Source: Strigamia acuminata
Taxonomy: Eukaryota > Arthropoda > Chilopoda > Geophilomorpha > Linotaeniidae
NCBI GenBank assembly: GCA_949358305.1
Contig: OX442316.1
Location: 12,648,001-12,712,000, forward strand
DNA length: 64,000 bases
Direction: 5' to 3'
Shown here: one piece after another, positions 34,901 to 41,541 of the stretch
Numbering within the stretch: position 1 is the stretch's first letter
Layout of the letters: each line of letters opens with the position of its first letter
Translations under genes and position numbers: made by a program
Notes under the pieces: generated by a model
Told to the model about the DNA's origin: nothing
Seen by the model: only the letters and a program-made list of their open reading frames with translations
The model's database searches: none

Positions 34901-37900
34901 CTCGTTCATTCATATGAATGTTTTCGTCAGACATGATAAAAGTTTTAAATTCTTTATTACTAAAGAACGATAACACACTTTATAAAAAAATACACTTCAA
35001 AATAACAATACACTTTGTTAAGGTTAAGTTTAAACTCCACGTGCTGGGTAAACGTGTTAAACTATCGATAAATTTTAAACAATCAAATGAATCCTACTAC
35101 AAGTAAACTAGCGTCGGGTGAGAATGCGCTTTAAACTATTTGTTAAAATAATAGATGAAATACACTTAACTTTAGCTGGTTTACGGCGTGGAAAATTCGA
35201 ATCGGGACTGAACGGGACGGCGTGGTCAAGATGGCTACTGGAACACGTGTACGCGGGTCTGGTCTGGATACGAATGGTCCTCTGCAGTCTGGATCCGCGT
35301 GGCATCGAGGATCGATAATCCTTTAATCCCTCGATACTTTATTGGTGGAAAGTTATTTTATCCAATGATAAAATGGAAACTAATCCTTTATTTTAGTAGT
35401 TTTCTACTACGTCCGCACTTTGGCCTGGTCAATCTCGTTACTGATTGGATATTTCTTACGAAAATATTCAACTAACATTGAAATTTTACCAAGCCTTTTT
35501 TCGTGAAAATTAAAATTAATTTTACTTCGATTTTAAGTGTTTTTTCAACACAACGAAACTTTCCCTTTAATGTTAGAGTTCTCACGAATCCCAACGTTCT
35601 TAAAGAGGATTCCCTACTTCGCAAAAGCAGAGACATATAAAATGTTTTGAAATGTTATACTCTTTATTTATCTCAATTTTCACTTTTATTTAAATTCGGT
35701 AAATTTAAACTTTGCAACCTATCTCGGTGGGACCTCCACGTGTGACGGTGACGACCACAACTCCTATCGCATGATAGTACCGGGTATAAGTCGCGTGAAT
35801 TAGTGAATAGTAACGAGATAAATAAATACAACAGAGTTATCAAAACAAGACATTTATTGTTATTAAACAATATAAACAAATCTAAAGTTATACAAATGAC
35901 TAATGCCGACATTTGGCAAGTTAAATACAAGTTAAACTATACATGAAATTGGCTGTAAAACAGCCCTGAAATAATATGATTACGGTTATTGGTGATCCGG
36001 GGTTCGGGAACGGCAAAACGCCCGCTCGACCGAGTTATAGATGTCGTCTGCGATAGCCGGGCTGGCTGTGTCCTCGCGGCTTCCGTCGGCGCTTCGTAAT
36101 CGTGGAACTGCTTCGTTCGCGTTCCAGGTCCGTATCGTGTAATGGTCCGTGTAATGCTTCTTGGTTCGATCCGAGAGGTGCGGTTGACTCATGTGCACCG
36201 CCACAACTAGGGTTGGAAATTGGTAATGAATAAATGAAGTCATTTATTCGCCAAGGTTCCGCTTGCGAATTATATTTAATTCGCGATGTTGTGAGTTTAA
36301 TAAATTAACTCAATAAATTGTATTCAATTTATTGTTACGAATTTGATTCGTCATACAGTGAAATAAGTCTCGTGACTTACTTCGGTTGTTAACTTGTTGC
36401 CAAGTTTAAACAATTAAGGTGTATTTATCAACTACAAAATATAATAAAGGTTAAACATCGCAACACACAATTGCCGTCAAAGTTCGCCTTGCCGAGCAGA
36501 ACAGTATCGCGCGTGCCCTAAATAACAGTGCGGTGAGAGACGGCACTGGTATTCAGGGGGATATAGCCCGCAGTTCTGCACAACAGAATTAATCACCCGA
36601 GATACTACTCATAAGTAGACTGCTTTGGCACCATCACCGAAGAGATATAACTTTCCCAAACACATAGTGCTACTGGCGGTAACTGCATGTTTTGCATGCA
36701 GACTGCTTTGGCACCATCAAGTGATGGAGTCAATCTCTTTCAGTAACAGTGCTACTAACGGTTACTAAATACTTTGGTATCACACGTGATTCTATTGTCC
36801 GACCACGAGGATACTTATGCGGGAGGCTTTCTCCTCGGCAAGACCGTTTGACGGAAACATTAACAGTCCGAACTTCGCCTTCAGTTGACGGGGGTTGCAT
36901 GGCTCAGCAGAGCCATGCTATGCATGGACCGGTAGGCCCATGCCCTGAGTAAGAAACAGTTATTTGACATGCGGAACATACCAAATAACCAGAAATCAAG
37001 AACTAACTTAACTTCCTGTTGTCAGGGAGTTTTATACTCGGTGGGATTAGGTTCCACCAATCTCGTATCGCAGGAAGTGGATACGGAGATGCAAATTGGG
37101 ATTATGTTAATCTTTTAGCATAAACCGGAACTGGATACCGGGGACAGGAAATGGATACACAGAACGGAAATACATTCAAAACCGTGTTCCTCGTCATGTA
37201 TCGGTGATAAAGCAGTAACGCCTATTTTATCTTCTTAAGTATTGATAATATACCTTTATATTATCGATGTGAATCACATTTGGTCGTATCAAACATAATA
37301 ATATGTTTGTGAACTATTTATATGGGAAATAGTAAGCTCGAGGTTGAATTTGCCGCTAGTACTAGTGGCGCCATCTATTGCTAATTTGTCACACTCTTTC
37401 AGAATCAAATATGGCATTATAAGCGACGTCCCTATTGTCTCACCAAGGTCTCAACTCCTTTAGGAATGTGCATCACTGAGGTGCACTGGTTCCTCTGATA
37501 ATGCTCAAAGGCCGAGTGGTGTTATCACTATAGTAATACAGTACCCCTTGTAGTCAAGATATTACTTGTGTTAAACAACCGTACCTTATCCATGCGGTAG
37601 TTTTGTTTTGTATTTGATCGTAATAAACATTAACATGGTCGGCATCCGATAATAATACATCTGCACATCCTTTACAGTTTTCAATGTACACTGAAGGGAG
37701 CCATATTTTGCTAACCAAGTTCTTTGGAAATCGAATATAATAATCTTGCGACCATGATTTCAATATCGTGTAATTATATCGAGGTTCTATCCAAGCACTA
37801 GCTAAAAACGAATCCAAAGTGAATTCCTACAAATCAAACAATAACTCAGTTTAAACATTTTAAATTGAAATGTGCCGGTACGGTACCATAGTTTTTGGTG

Positions 37901-38265
37901 ACAGCGAGGAAATCGTCATTGGATGAAAATAAATTTCGATAATCTTGCTTTCTATGAATAGAATAATTAAATGTAATGAGTGAAAATATTAAACTATGGC
38001 ATTTACGTAACTAATTCGTCTTACCATCGTTACTTTGATTTGGAGGTACTTCGTACATATTGTAATCACTTACAAATATTGCAGTTTCCAGATCCGCATG
38101 GTGCACTTCCCTGTGTATATCAAGATACATATCAAATAAACTCTATCGTACCATCGAATTCCGCATTGGAATCAATTTTCCTTACGTTTTTCCTTTGATG
38201 TTAGTAAAAAGGGTGAGTACTAAAAAAATAATGAGGTTATCCATATTTTTTGTCTCCAAAGTCAT
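22960..38265 (-). CDS. Cys-loop ligand-gated ion channel subunit, LGIC-2, split by a retrotransposon in intron 4
   Basis: Eight exons: 38186-38265, 38025-38110, 37887-37951, 37585-37826 on the right of the retroelement and 23856-23938, 23637-23792, 23183-23532, 22960-23109 on its left. They join in frame to 403 residues (a second ATG at 38244 gives a better signal peptide). Domain order is as in LGIC-1: signal peptide, WLPSVYIEN, Cys loop (PFDTQTC), M1 (LPSVLIVMISWISFW), M2 (VAPRVTLGLTSLLTLVT), M3, M4 (FNLVFWTYFSLLG). No stop or frameshift is seen, so the coding sequence itself is intact. Intron 4 is now about 13.6 kb because the Ty3 element lies in it on the same strand; whether the gene is still transcribed through cannot be told. 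Confidence 0.85.
24244..24247. repeat. Target-site duplication (left), CTCT
   Basis: CTCT directly precedes the left LTR and recurs directly after the right LTR (37394-37397). Four-bp duplications are usual for Ty3/Gypsy integrases. The related intron in LGIC-3 reads straight through here without an element. Confidence 0.8.
24248..25900 (-). repeat. 3' LTR of the Ty3/Gypsy element
   Basis: It is 1,653 bp long and matches the LTR at 35741-37393. An internal duplication of about 83 bp is marked by two copies of agactgctttggcaccatca (25124-25143 and 25207-25226). Its ends are TGTGAC/GTCACA. Confidence 0.95.
25901..25910 (-). other. Polypurine tract
   Basis: On the minus strand AAGGGGGATG directly precedes the 3' LTR. 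This is the expected place and composition for the primer of plus-strand DNA synthesis. Confidence 0.75.
26264..27874 (-). CDS. Third ORF of the Ty3 element, Cys-rich, not env-like
   Basis: 536 residues from an ATG, downstream of pol by about 590 bp. I do not recognise it. There is no signal peptide or membrane helix, so it is not a typical envelope gene. It begins with a basic patch and an acidic Ser cluster (KKIPIKKRR, SSSSEEDD). A long charged low-complexity region follows. A Cys-rich block then has C229xxC232, C250xxC253 with C245 between, written CPFCFGVGW and CGNCFG, recalling the CxxCxGxG zinc modules of DnaJ proteins. A further CxxC is at 288/291 (CHLC). The C-terminal part (about 375-480) is more globular and helical, and the end is Lys/Glu-rich. 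A nucleic-acid-binding or chaperone-like accessory role is only a guess. Confidence 0.75.
   Translation of the reverse strand: MVKKIPIKKRRIVIQSSSSEEDDTPTVNPTIVTIPGAPNTPIVLDQKGWDILTWARNNPEALPKEIRPKTAVPKTAMEVTQETFIIPKKDSFSKSHPLQPVHKPSTSRMNDSSTSHERSLDEIVQLEANRNPEGNRHQDNKRKQREYVHYDSPPPTTSREVVYTPRHNMARGKRTFVSTRAPKLQPMTVQQRAANKQEKALRRKAACDRDLELGIPHDNLELAKGEIPCPFCFGVGWMSGSGTGCHLASCGNCFGSKRRLKIQPWNPKFVSFVVKGLFDPIPRKWATCHLCKALLSNDGKAVYEDPEFMNSRRTPLGLQMGLEKMPSVVCVDNATQTEETALVPMPNIAEHGISNEFLIEPYQVPPNTKIGQLFVWEVEYYYPIVARLAIIISRQLITGLPDQITVGYVTRIMQMILNPRRVEGFNILEHLWNLLVGKIAAEMKNQICEGWILVLPPVIDIYEDLKKMIDEEDGSTDQPEAGDKAPETPIATEVVATAAFFIDRQPEEPLPAKKRGKSSSSKDRQKPATETEKGQE
28465..32822 (-). CDS. pol: Ty3/Gypsy pol polyprotein (PR-RT-RH-IN), read by -1 frameshift from gag
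   Basis: The first ATG is at 32631 (1,388 residues from there), but the frame is open back to the gag end, so translation most likely enters by frameshifting at 32826. Positions from the ATG: retropepsin active site ALMDSGATQ (Asp119); reverse transcriptase with YLDD at 455-458; RNase H with TDASHSG (Asp605), Glu656 and Asp681; integrase with a zinc-binding H918/H923-C953/C956 and the catalytic triad Asp986, Asp1045, Glu1080. The C-terminal tail is basic (PKRTSKPNPKY). Protease, RT, RNase H and integrase are all in order and uninterrupted, so the element looks competent at sequence level. Confidence 0.95.
32798..32832 (-). promoter_or_regulatory. -1 ribosomal frameshift signal between gag and pol
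   Basis: On the minus strand the last gag codons contain the heptamer A AAA AAC (32832-32826), placed in the gag frame, directly followed by the gag stop TAG (32825-32823). After a 6-nt spacer comes a perfect 8-bp stem (AGGGGGTT pairing with AACCCCCT, loop of 6 nt, 32819-32798). Pol is open in the -1 frame at this point. A AAA AAC is one of the classic slippery heptamers. Confidence 0.85.
32823..34934 (-). CDS. gag: Ty3/Gypsy gag polyprotein
   Basis: The frame extends to an ATG at 34976; the ATG at 34934 (MSDENIHMNE) is the likelier start, giving about 703 residues. An N-terminal helical part is followed by a long Ser/Pro/Asn-rich region. This contains four tandem 10-residue repeats of the type SGNRQNVSQN / SGHRQYVTPT / SGNRHYVPPT / PGKGQFVPPT. 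A Ty3-type capsid core comes next (PVFDGKQKDVAKFL ... EFDMIPVTRARKLRNLIQG). One CCHC zinc knuckle follows (CFHCNQPGHFKREC), for nucleic-acid packaging. The ORF ends in PPTPKN-stop at the frameshift site. Confidence 0.92.
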   Translation of the reverse strand: MSDENIHMNEREVDDGNLENSYVRLEDQTDLIPDDLTEYCQLYNLNRVDFKTITEAVNHVRVLEKRNQRIRPDEDEDSENESRHSRTSHRTPRKTIPTNRKLDFPSPKKRLGYQARIVSTPQLNDRMVREPSFSRSRSQQSSGQRTPSSNSPLNLAKPRSRSTSVNRTINNSNSGFIPQTSGNRQNVSQNSGHRQYVTPTSGNRHYVPPTPGKGQFVPPTQSKRVSNRTPRRSDPISPSPVIQNLPAGKTRSNQTPPERVQNKSSVPHGQQVPSGNHTQYENYVPPRKEIPQDNQVPKGNLPNFEHNSGSASSAGSSSQARFSTDDLGAILTHVRNIQTDCAQQVQQFMQNNAQQNNNANNSSKTFFKGQDMPVFDGKQKDVAKFLATAKTVAVAKGLTLDEMVKRGVPTYLSGIAHEWHTDNIDKFVDWKTFEKLFLAEFDMIPVTRARKLRNLIQGPEEPLYTFLLRFKQAQGSYSKRDEAPTLLENLNLVSYNRIIDRGLYEESFNDIFQFVRQNRALFEAQNASVDTIANKEDETAPSNTQKGKDARSSRPLIRSTQTLNAEPEVVPMESDETDNLENDVGFNNMVCALSEKATGKCFHCNQPGHFKRECPLLQKRKFVQDKPQGTGNNTNTNPASDLFKPQRQNWVTAESLDQKLEDFKTTMQTSMTKSMSDLFTKFLDPKNATTPPLAIEGPPTPKN
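35721..35738 (-). other. Primer-binding site, tRNA-Gln type
   Basis: Two bases after the 5' LTR the minus strand reads TGGAGGTCCCACCGAGAT. This is complementary to the 3' end of animal tRNA-Gln isodecoders with a GGTCCCA acceptor stem (T-arm ...ATCTCGGTGGGACCT plus CCA). The match to a TGG-starting 18-mer is complete from what I know of that tRNA. Confidence 0.75.
35741..37393 (-). repeat. 5' LTR of the Ty3/Gypsy element
   Basis: It is the same length (1,653 bp) as the LTR at 24248-25900, with the same termini TGTGAC/GTCACA and the same internal duplication. It is followed on the right by the CTCT duplication at 37394-37397. Confidence 0.95.
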
Positions 38266-39163
38266 AGGACCACCCAAAATAATAAAGGTTGCTTCAGTTC
38301 AAAACTCTCTTTACAAATCGCACATAAATAGAGATGGAAATTGCGTATACTAATAGAGTATACAATTAGAAATAAATAAATCATATCTCTTTAAAATCGC
38401 AATTACAATGTACAAAACAGCTGCAAAACAATAAGAAATTAATACTTCCTGGATGAATTCATCGTATTTTACACCGTGATGTCGATGTTGAAGCAACAAA
38501 TTAGCAAACAAAATTGTCTCAGTTAAAATCCGAATTCTACGTTCATGACAATTTAATTTTTTTGATAAAACGTGGACACGATTCTATTCCCTGTGACTTC
38601 TGTGAACTCATGATATTACGGTAAGTTTCGCAAGTATTGGCAGCCCCAGAAACACAGTGGCACCGGATCTAACAAATTTCATTGTCTTCCTCTCCTTCTG
38701 CTCTTCTGGGCTCAACGATTCTTCATCAACGTCCACCTAAAACCAATAAACCACCAATTAAACTCACTAAAAACCAACAAAAACAATTATTTATCAATAT
38801 CCCATCGGCGGCGTTTCGCAGACGCCACTGCTGCAGCAGTGGACGCCGGTGCAGCCTTGGTTTTCTCTAAAAATAAAAATTAATTAGAAAAATTAATTAT
38901 TTCAACCAAAGTAATTATAAATCTTTAAGAAAATCTACATCCAAGACAAACCATATTTTTGTCTTTTTCAAAGTTAAAGCTCGCGAAAACGCAGTTTAAA
39001 CTGTCAAAACAACTAAAACGGTCCAGAAACGTCCAAAATACGTTAAGAAACGTCCACAAAACGTTCATATTTTAATGTGTACAGTATAAACAACACACTT
39101 GTCAATTCATTTTCATTCGATTGTTACAGTTTTTGAGATTGTTGCAATTTTTCTATTGTTGCA
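38266..39163. other. Intergenic spacer; no gene seen
   Basis: About 38,440-38,640 is duplicated LGIC spacer (also at 44,730-44,920). Similarity stops at about 38,636. A perfect 18-bp palindrome (ccactgctgcagcagtgg) lies at 38825-38842. There is no supported coding sequence. Confidence 0.5.
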
Positions 39164-39796
39164 ATGTTGGGTTTAATCGATGTTGTATTGCGTTGCATTG
39201 TTAGAATAGTGCTTTTGTTTTACGGATCGTGCATTGTTGCAGTAGCCGTTGTGTCGTTGGTGTTTGGTGTTTGGTTGGTGCGTTTCCTGATGGGTTTCCG
39301 GATGGGTTTTTGGAACAGGTTTTACGAAGAGAGATTTGTCATTGTTGCAATGATCGAACATTGTTTCGTGTTGATGCAAACAAGCGTGGAGGTTTTGCAA
39401 GCCAGTGTTGTTGAATTGATCGTAACGATCGCTGCATTGACGAATTCGCAGCTTGTTGGCATGGTGCACATTCCTATGTTAGTGATCGTTATAGTGACTT
39501 TCTATACCTGGATTATGGTGGTGTTGATCGGAACAATGTTTATTATTTTGTTAATCGTGCATTTTTTTGTTTTAGATCTGCGTATGATTGTTCACGTGAC
39601 GGGTGGAGACAACGAAACAATTGTTGTGGTCAATGAAGCAATTCGCTCGGTTGGACCTTTGATGGACTCTATTGATGAATTGACAAAGTTGATTGTTCGA
39701 TTGATTGTTGAAACTTTGAAATTTGCGGTTTTCTTTTGCGTGTTATGGTTTGTTGGAGCCAAAGTGGTTAAGTATTGGACAAGTTGGAGTATTTAA
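39164..39796 (+). CDS. Unrecognised multi-pass membrane protein, intronless
   Basis: A single open frame of 210 residues from an ATG, with a following AATAAA at about 39,848. Several long hydrophobic stretches suggest four to five membrane segments (CIVAVAVVSLVFGVWLV; MLVIVIVTFYTWIMVVLIG; FIILLIVHFFVL; FAVFFCVLWFVGAKVV). A conserved-looking acidic/amphipathic part (DELTKLIVRLIVETLKF) precedes the last segment. I do not recognise a family. The last segment has a loose pattern (helix, Glu, membrane stretch, Gly-x-Lys) similar to the two minus-strand ORFs at 40-41 kb, so they may be distant relatives (inference). Composition and an unbroken frame in an AT-rich region favour a real gene. Confidence 0.5.
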   Translation: MLGLIDVVLRCIVRIVLLFYGSCIVAVAVVSLVFGVWLVRFLMGFRMGFWNRFYEERFVIVAMIEHCFVLMQTSVEVLQASVVELIVTIAALTNSQLVGMVHIPMLVIVIVTFYTWIMVVLIGTMFIILLIVHFFVLDLRMIVHVTGGDNETIVVVNEAIRSVGPLMDSIDELTKLIVRLIVETLKFAVFFCVLWFVGAKVVKYWTSWSI

Positions 39797-40035
39797 ATTT
39801 AATGTAAAAGCGAAATTGTGTTAAAAGAAGTTGATTTATTGTTTGAAAATAAAGGAATTTTAATTACACACAAGCTCAAAAGTAAAAAAAATGTCGTAAG
39901 TGTTTATACACACAAAAAAAAATTTTTTTTGATAGTGTTCAGCTTCTAAAACCTTTCTGTCAAATTATCAATCAAGTGGAATCCCAGCATATACTTGTAG
40001 ATGCAATTAGAAAAAAGTAAACAAACAGTATCTGT

Positions 40036-40413
40036 TTAAACTAAAAGTGAATGAGTCATTCTGCCGAAACATTGGAAGACTAAACACCGGTATGGTTCAA
40101 TTTTTTTCATCGACATCAATGCTACTGACGTTGCAGGGTTGTTATGTCCTCGACACGCAAAGCAAGTTAAGAGATACACTAAACTTGCATTAAAAATTTC
40201 ACCCAACACGCCCTTAAGTCCATAAATGCACACACTGCAGATTATAACTAATTGAAACACATTTCCAATAAACTCCAAACTGACATCTTTAAAAAATTCG
40301 AGGTATGAAGGCTTCATTTTGTGTTCCGGTTGTTTTGAATTTTGGATGTGCTTGTTGTCGCTTTGGTCATGTGGCGGAGAATGGAGGCGACCAATAAAAT
40401 TACCGATTGACAT
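40036..40413 (-). CDS. Unrecognised small membrane protein, copy A
   Basis: 125 residues from an ATG (MSIGNFIGRLHSPP). After a hydrophilic N-terminus there is a helical FFKDVSLEFIGNVFQ part. Two hydrophobic segments follow (LVIICSVCIYGLKGVLG and NASLVYLLTCFAC), then CRGHNN. A paralogue lies 516 bp away on the same strand (copy B) with a matching block (EFAGNCVQIIIVCFLCAFPIK ... SRGQNN). A perfect 13-bp hairpin sits directly upstream of the start (40421-40450). Family unknown. Confidence 0.45.
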   Translation of the reverse strand: MSIGNFIGRLHSPPHDQSDNKHIQNSKQPEHKMKPSYLEFFKDVSLEFIGNVFQLVIICSVCIYGLKGVLGEIFNASLVYLLTCFACRGHNNPATSVALMSMKKIEPYRCLVFQCFGRMTHSLLV

Positions 40414-40420
40414 GAAGGAA

Positions 40421-40450
40421 TGCTAATTTAGTTAACCAACTAAATTAGCA
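40421..40450. repeat. Hairpin upstream of orphan copy A
   Basis: A perfect inverted repeat: tgctaatttagtt, 4-nt loop, aactaaattagca. It lies 8 bp upstream of the copy A start codon, and a related, longer hairpin lies beside copy B. Confidence 0.85.
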
Positions 40451-40929
40451 AGACAGAAGTAAAAACTCAAAAAATTCGCGCAATACAGACGGTTCCAGCC
40501 CCGATTCCAAACCGCACCGGTCCCGCAGCAAACACAAGAACCACAAACGCAAAAGATTGGAGGATTCGAGCTCGGATTCATCGCCCCATTCGAAAAAACG
40601 CAAAAGCAGCAAGAAACATTGTTTTGACCACGTGAAACAATACAGCATATTCCATAGATTATCGTAGCCAACAATGCTTCCACGATGATAATTAACATTA
40701 CCGAATCCACTTTTATTGGGAAAGCGCATAGAAAGCACACGATAATGATTTGCACACAATTTCCCGCAAACTCATTGATAAGTTCGGTAAAGATTATTTT
40801 TGCATTTTGCGGGAACATCATGCTTGCTATGTCGATTTTAATTCGAATGAAGAAGGTTTGGGGGTGCCTGCTTTTAAATAGTGGGTTTGGTGATGCGGCG
40901 GGGGAGGTCGTCAATAAAATTGGGAATTG
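40432..40929 (-). pseudogene. Unrecognised small membrane protein, copy B (decayed)
   Basis: A paralogue of copy A. The N-terminal SIPNFIDDL part matches SIGNFIGRL of copy A, but the start codon position is ATA and a stop follows after about 20 codons. Another frame (usable ATG in MMFPQNAKIIFTELINEF) then carries the conserved membrane part through SRGQNN. Beyond that the frame runs into sequence that is antisense to the RS-rich fragment. Most likely a frameshifted duplicate. Confidence 0.4.
40469..40670 (+). pseudogene. Ser/Arg/Lys-rich coding fragment (RS-like), copy 1
   Basis: The plus strand reads RNTDGSSPDSKPHRSRSKHK, then Lys/Arg and Ser clusters (LEDSSSDSSPHSKKRKSSKK), to a stop. There is no start codon or supporting exon. 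It looks like a piece of a nuclear RS- or SR-related protein. A second partial copy begins at about 41,040. It overlaps antisense the 3' end of orphan copy B, so one of the two readings is spurious. Confidence 0.35.
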
Positions 40930-40933
40930 ATAT

Positions 40934-40977
40934 GACGGAATGCTAATTTAGTTAACCAAATAAATTAGCATTCCGTC
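40934..40977. repeat. Hairpin upstream of orphan copy B
   Basis: An inverted repeat with 17-bp perfect arms (gacggaatgctaattta) and a 10-nt loop that shares the core of the copy A hairpin. It marks the edge of the 516-bp duplication. Confidence 0.85.
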
Positions 40978-41004
40978 ACATCAAATGTTACATGGAATCT
41001 GGGC

Positions 41005-41541
41005 TTATGCAGCAAAGACAGAACAAAAACTAAAAAAAACGCGCAATACAGACGATTCCAGCCCCGATTCCAAACCGCACCGTTCCCGCAGCAAACGCAG
41101 GAAATGTAAAAACAGCTTATTTATTTAATTTGCTTATAGGTAAAAAAAATTACAACTACTGTTTGTGCCGGGATGTTGATGCAAAATTCAAACTGAACAT
41201 TACATTTTGCTCATGCAACCAAAGAAAATAAAGCAACAATATTTCAATACAATGTCGTCATTTACTTTTATTATTGTTGATTTACTTTATTTTAACATTA
41301 TTTTATTTGGCCTTTTTTCGGCTAAACACTGCTAAATAACGACTGGAATTGGAAAATCTACTGCACAGAATAAAATGTACCGTAAGAATTAGACATCTTA
41401 GAGTTACCGTAAAAATACATTAAGAATCGATTAAAAATTTAAATAAAAATTGATTAAAAATCTGTATAAAATCGATTTTTTTTTTCTTTCTGGCGAAATT
41501 TATTGCGTATACACACTTGAAAACACTCGAGTTCGCAGGTT
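41005..41541. other. RS-like fragment copy 2 and duplicated LGIC spacer
   Basis: About 41,005-41,105 repeats the RS-like fragment (NTDDSSPDSKPHRSRSK on the plus strand). From 41,106 the sequence matches the LGIC spacer at 22,500-22,920. There is no complete gene. Confidence 0.6.

Larger units (their letters stand above)
24248..37393 (-). mobile_element. Complete Ty3/Gypsy LTR retrotransposon, 13,146 bp
   Basis: It is bounded by two 1,653-bp direct LTRs (24248-25900 and 35741-37393) that start TGTGAC and end GTCACA, flanked by CTCT. Reading on the minus strand: 5' LTR, primer-binding site, leader of about 750 bp, gag, a -1 frameshift signal, pol (protease, reverse transcriptase, RNase H, integrase, in that order, which is the Ty3/Gypsy order), a third ORF, polypurine tract, 3' LTR. 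All ORFs are open. The LTRs are equal in length and identical wherever I compared them, including three translated stretches, so the insertion is recent. It sits in intron 4 of LGIC-2. Confidence 0.95.
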
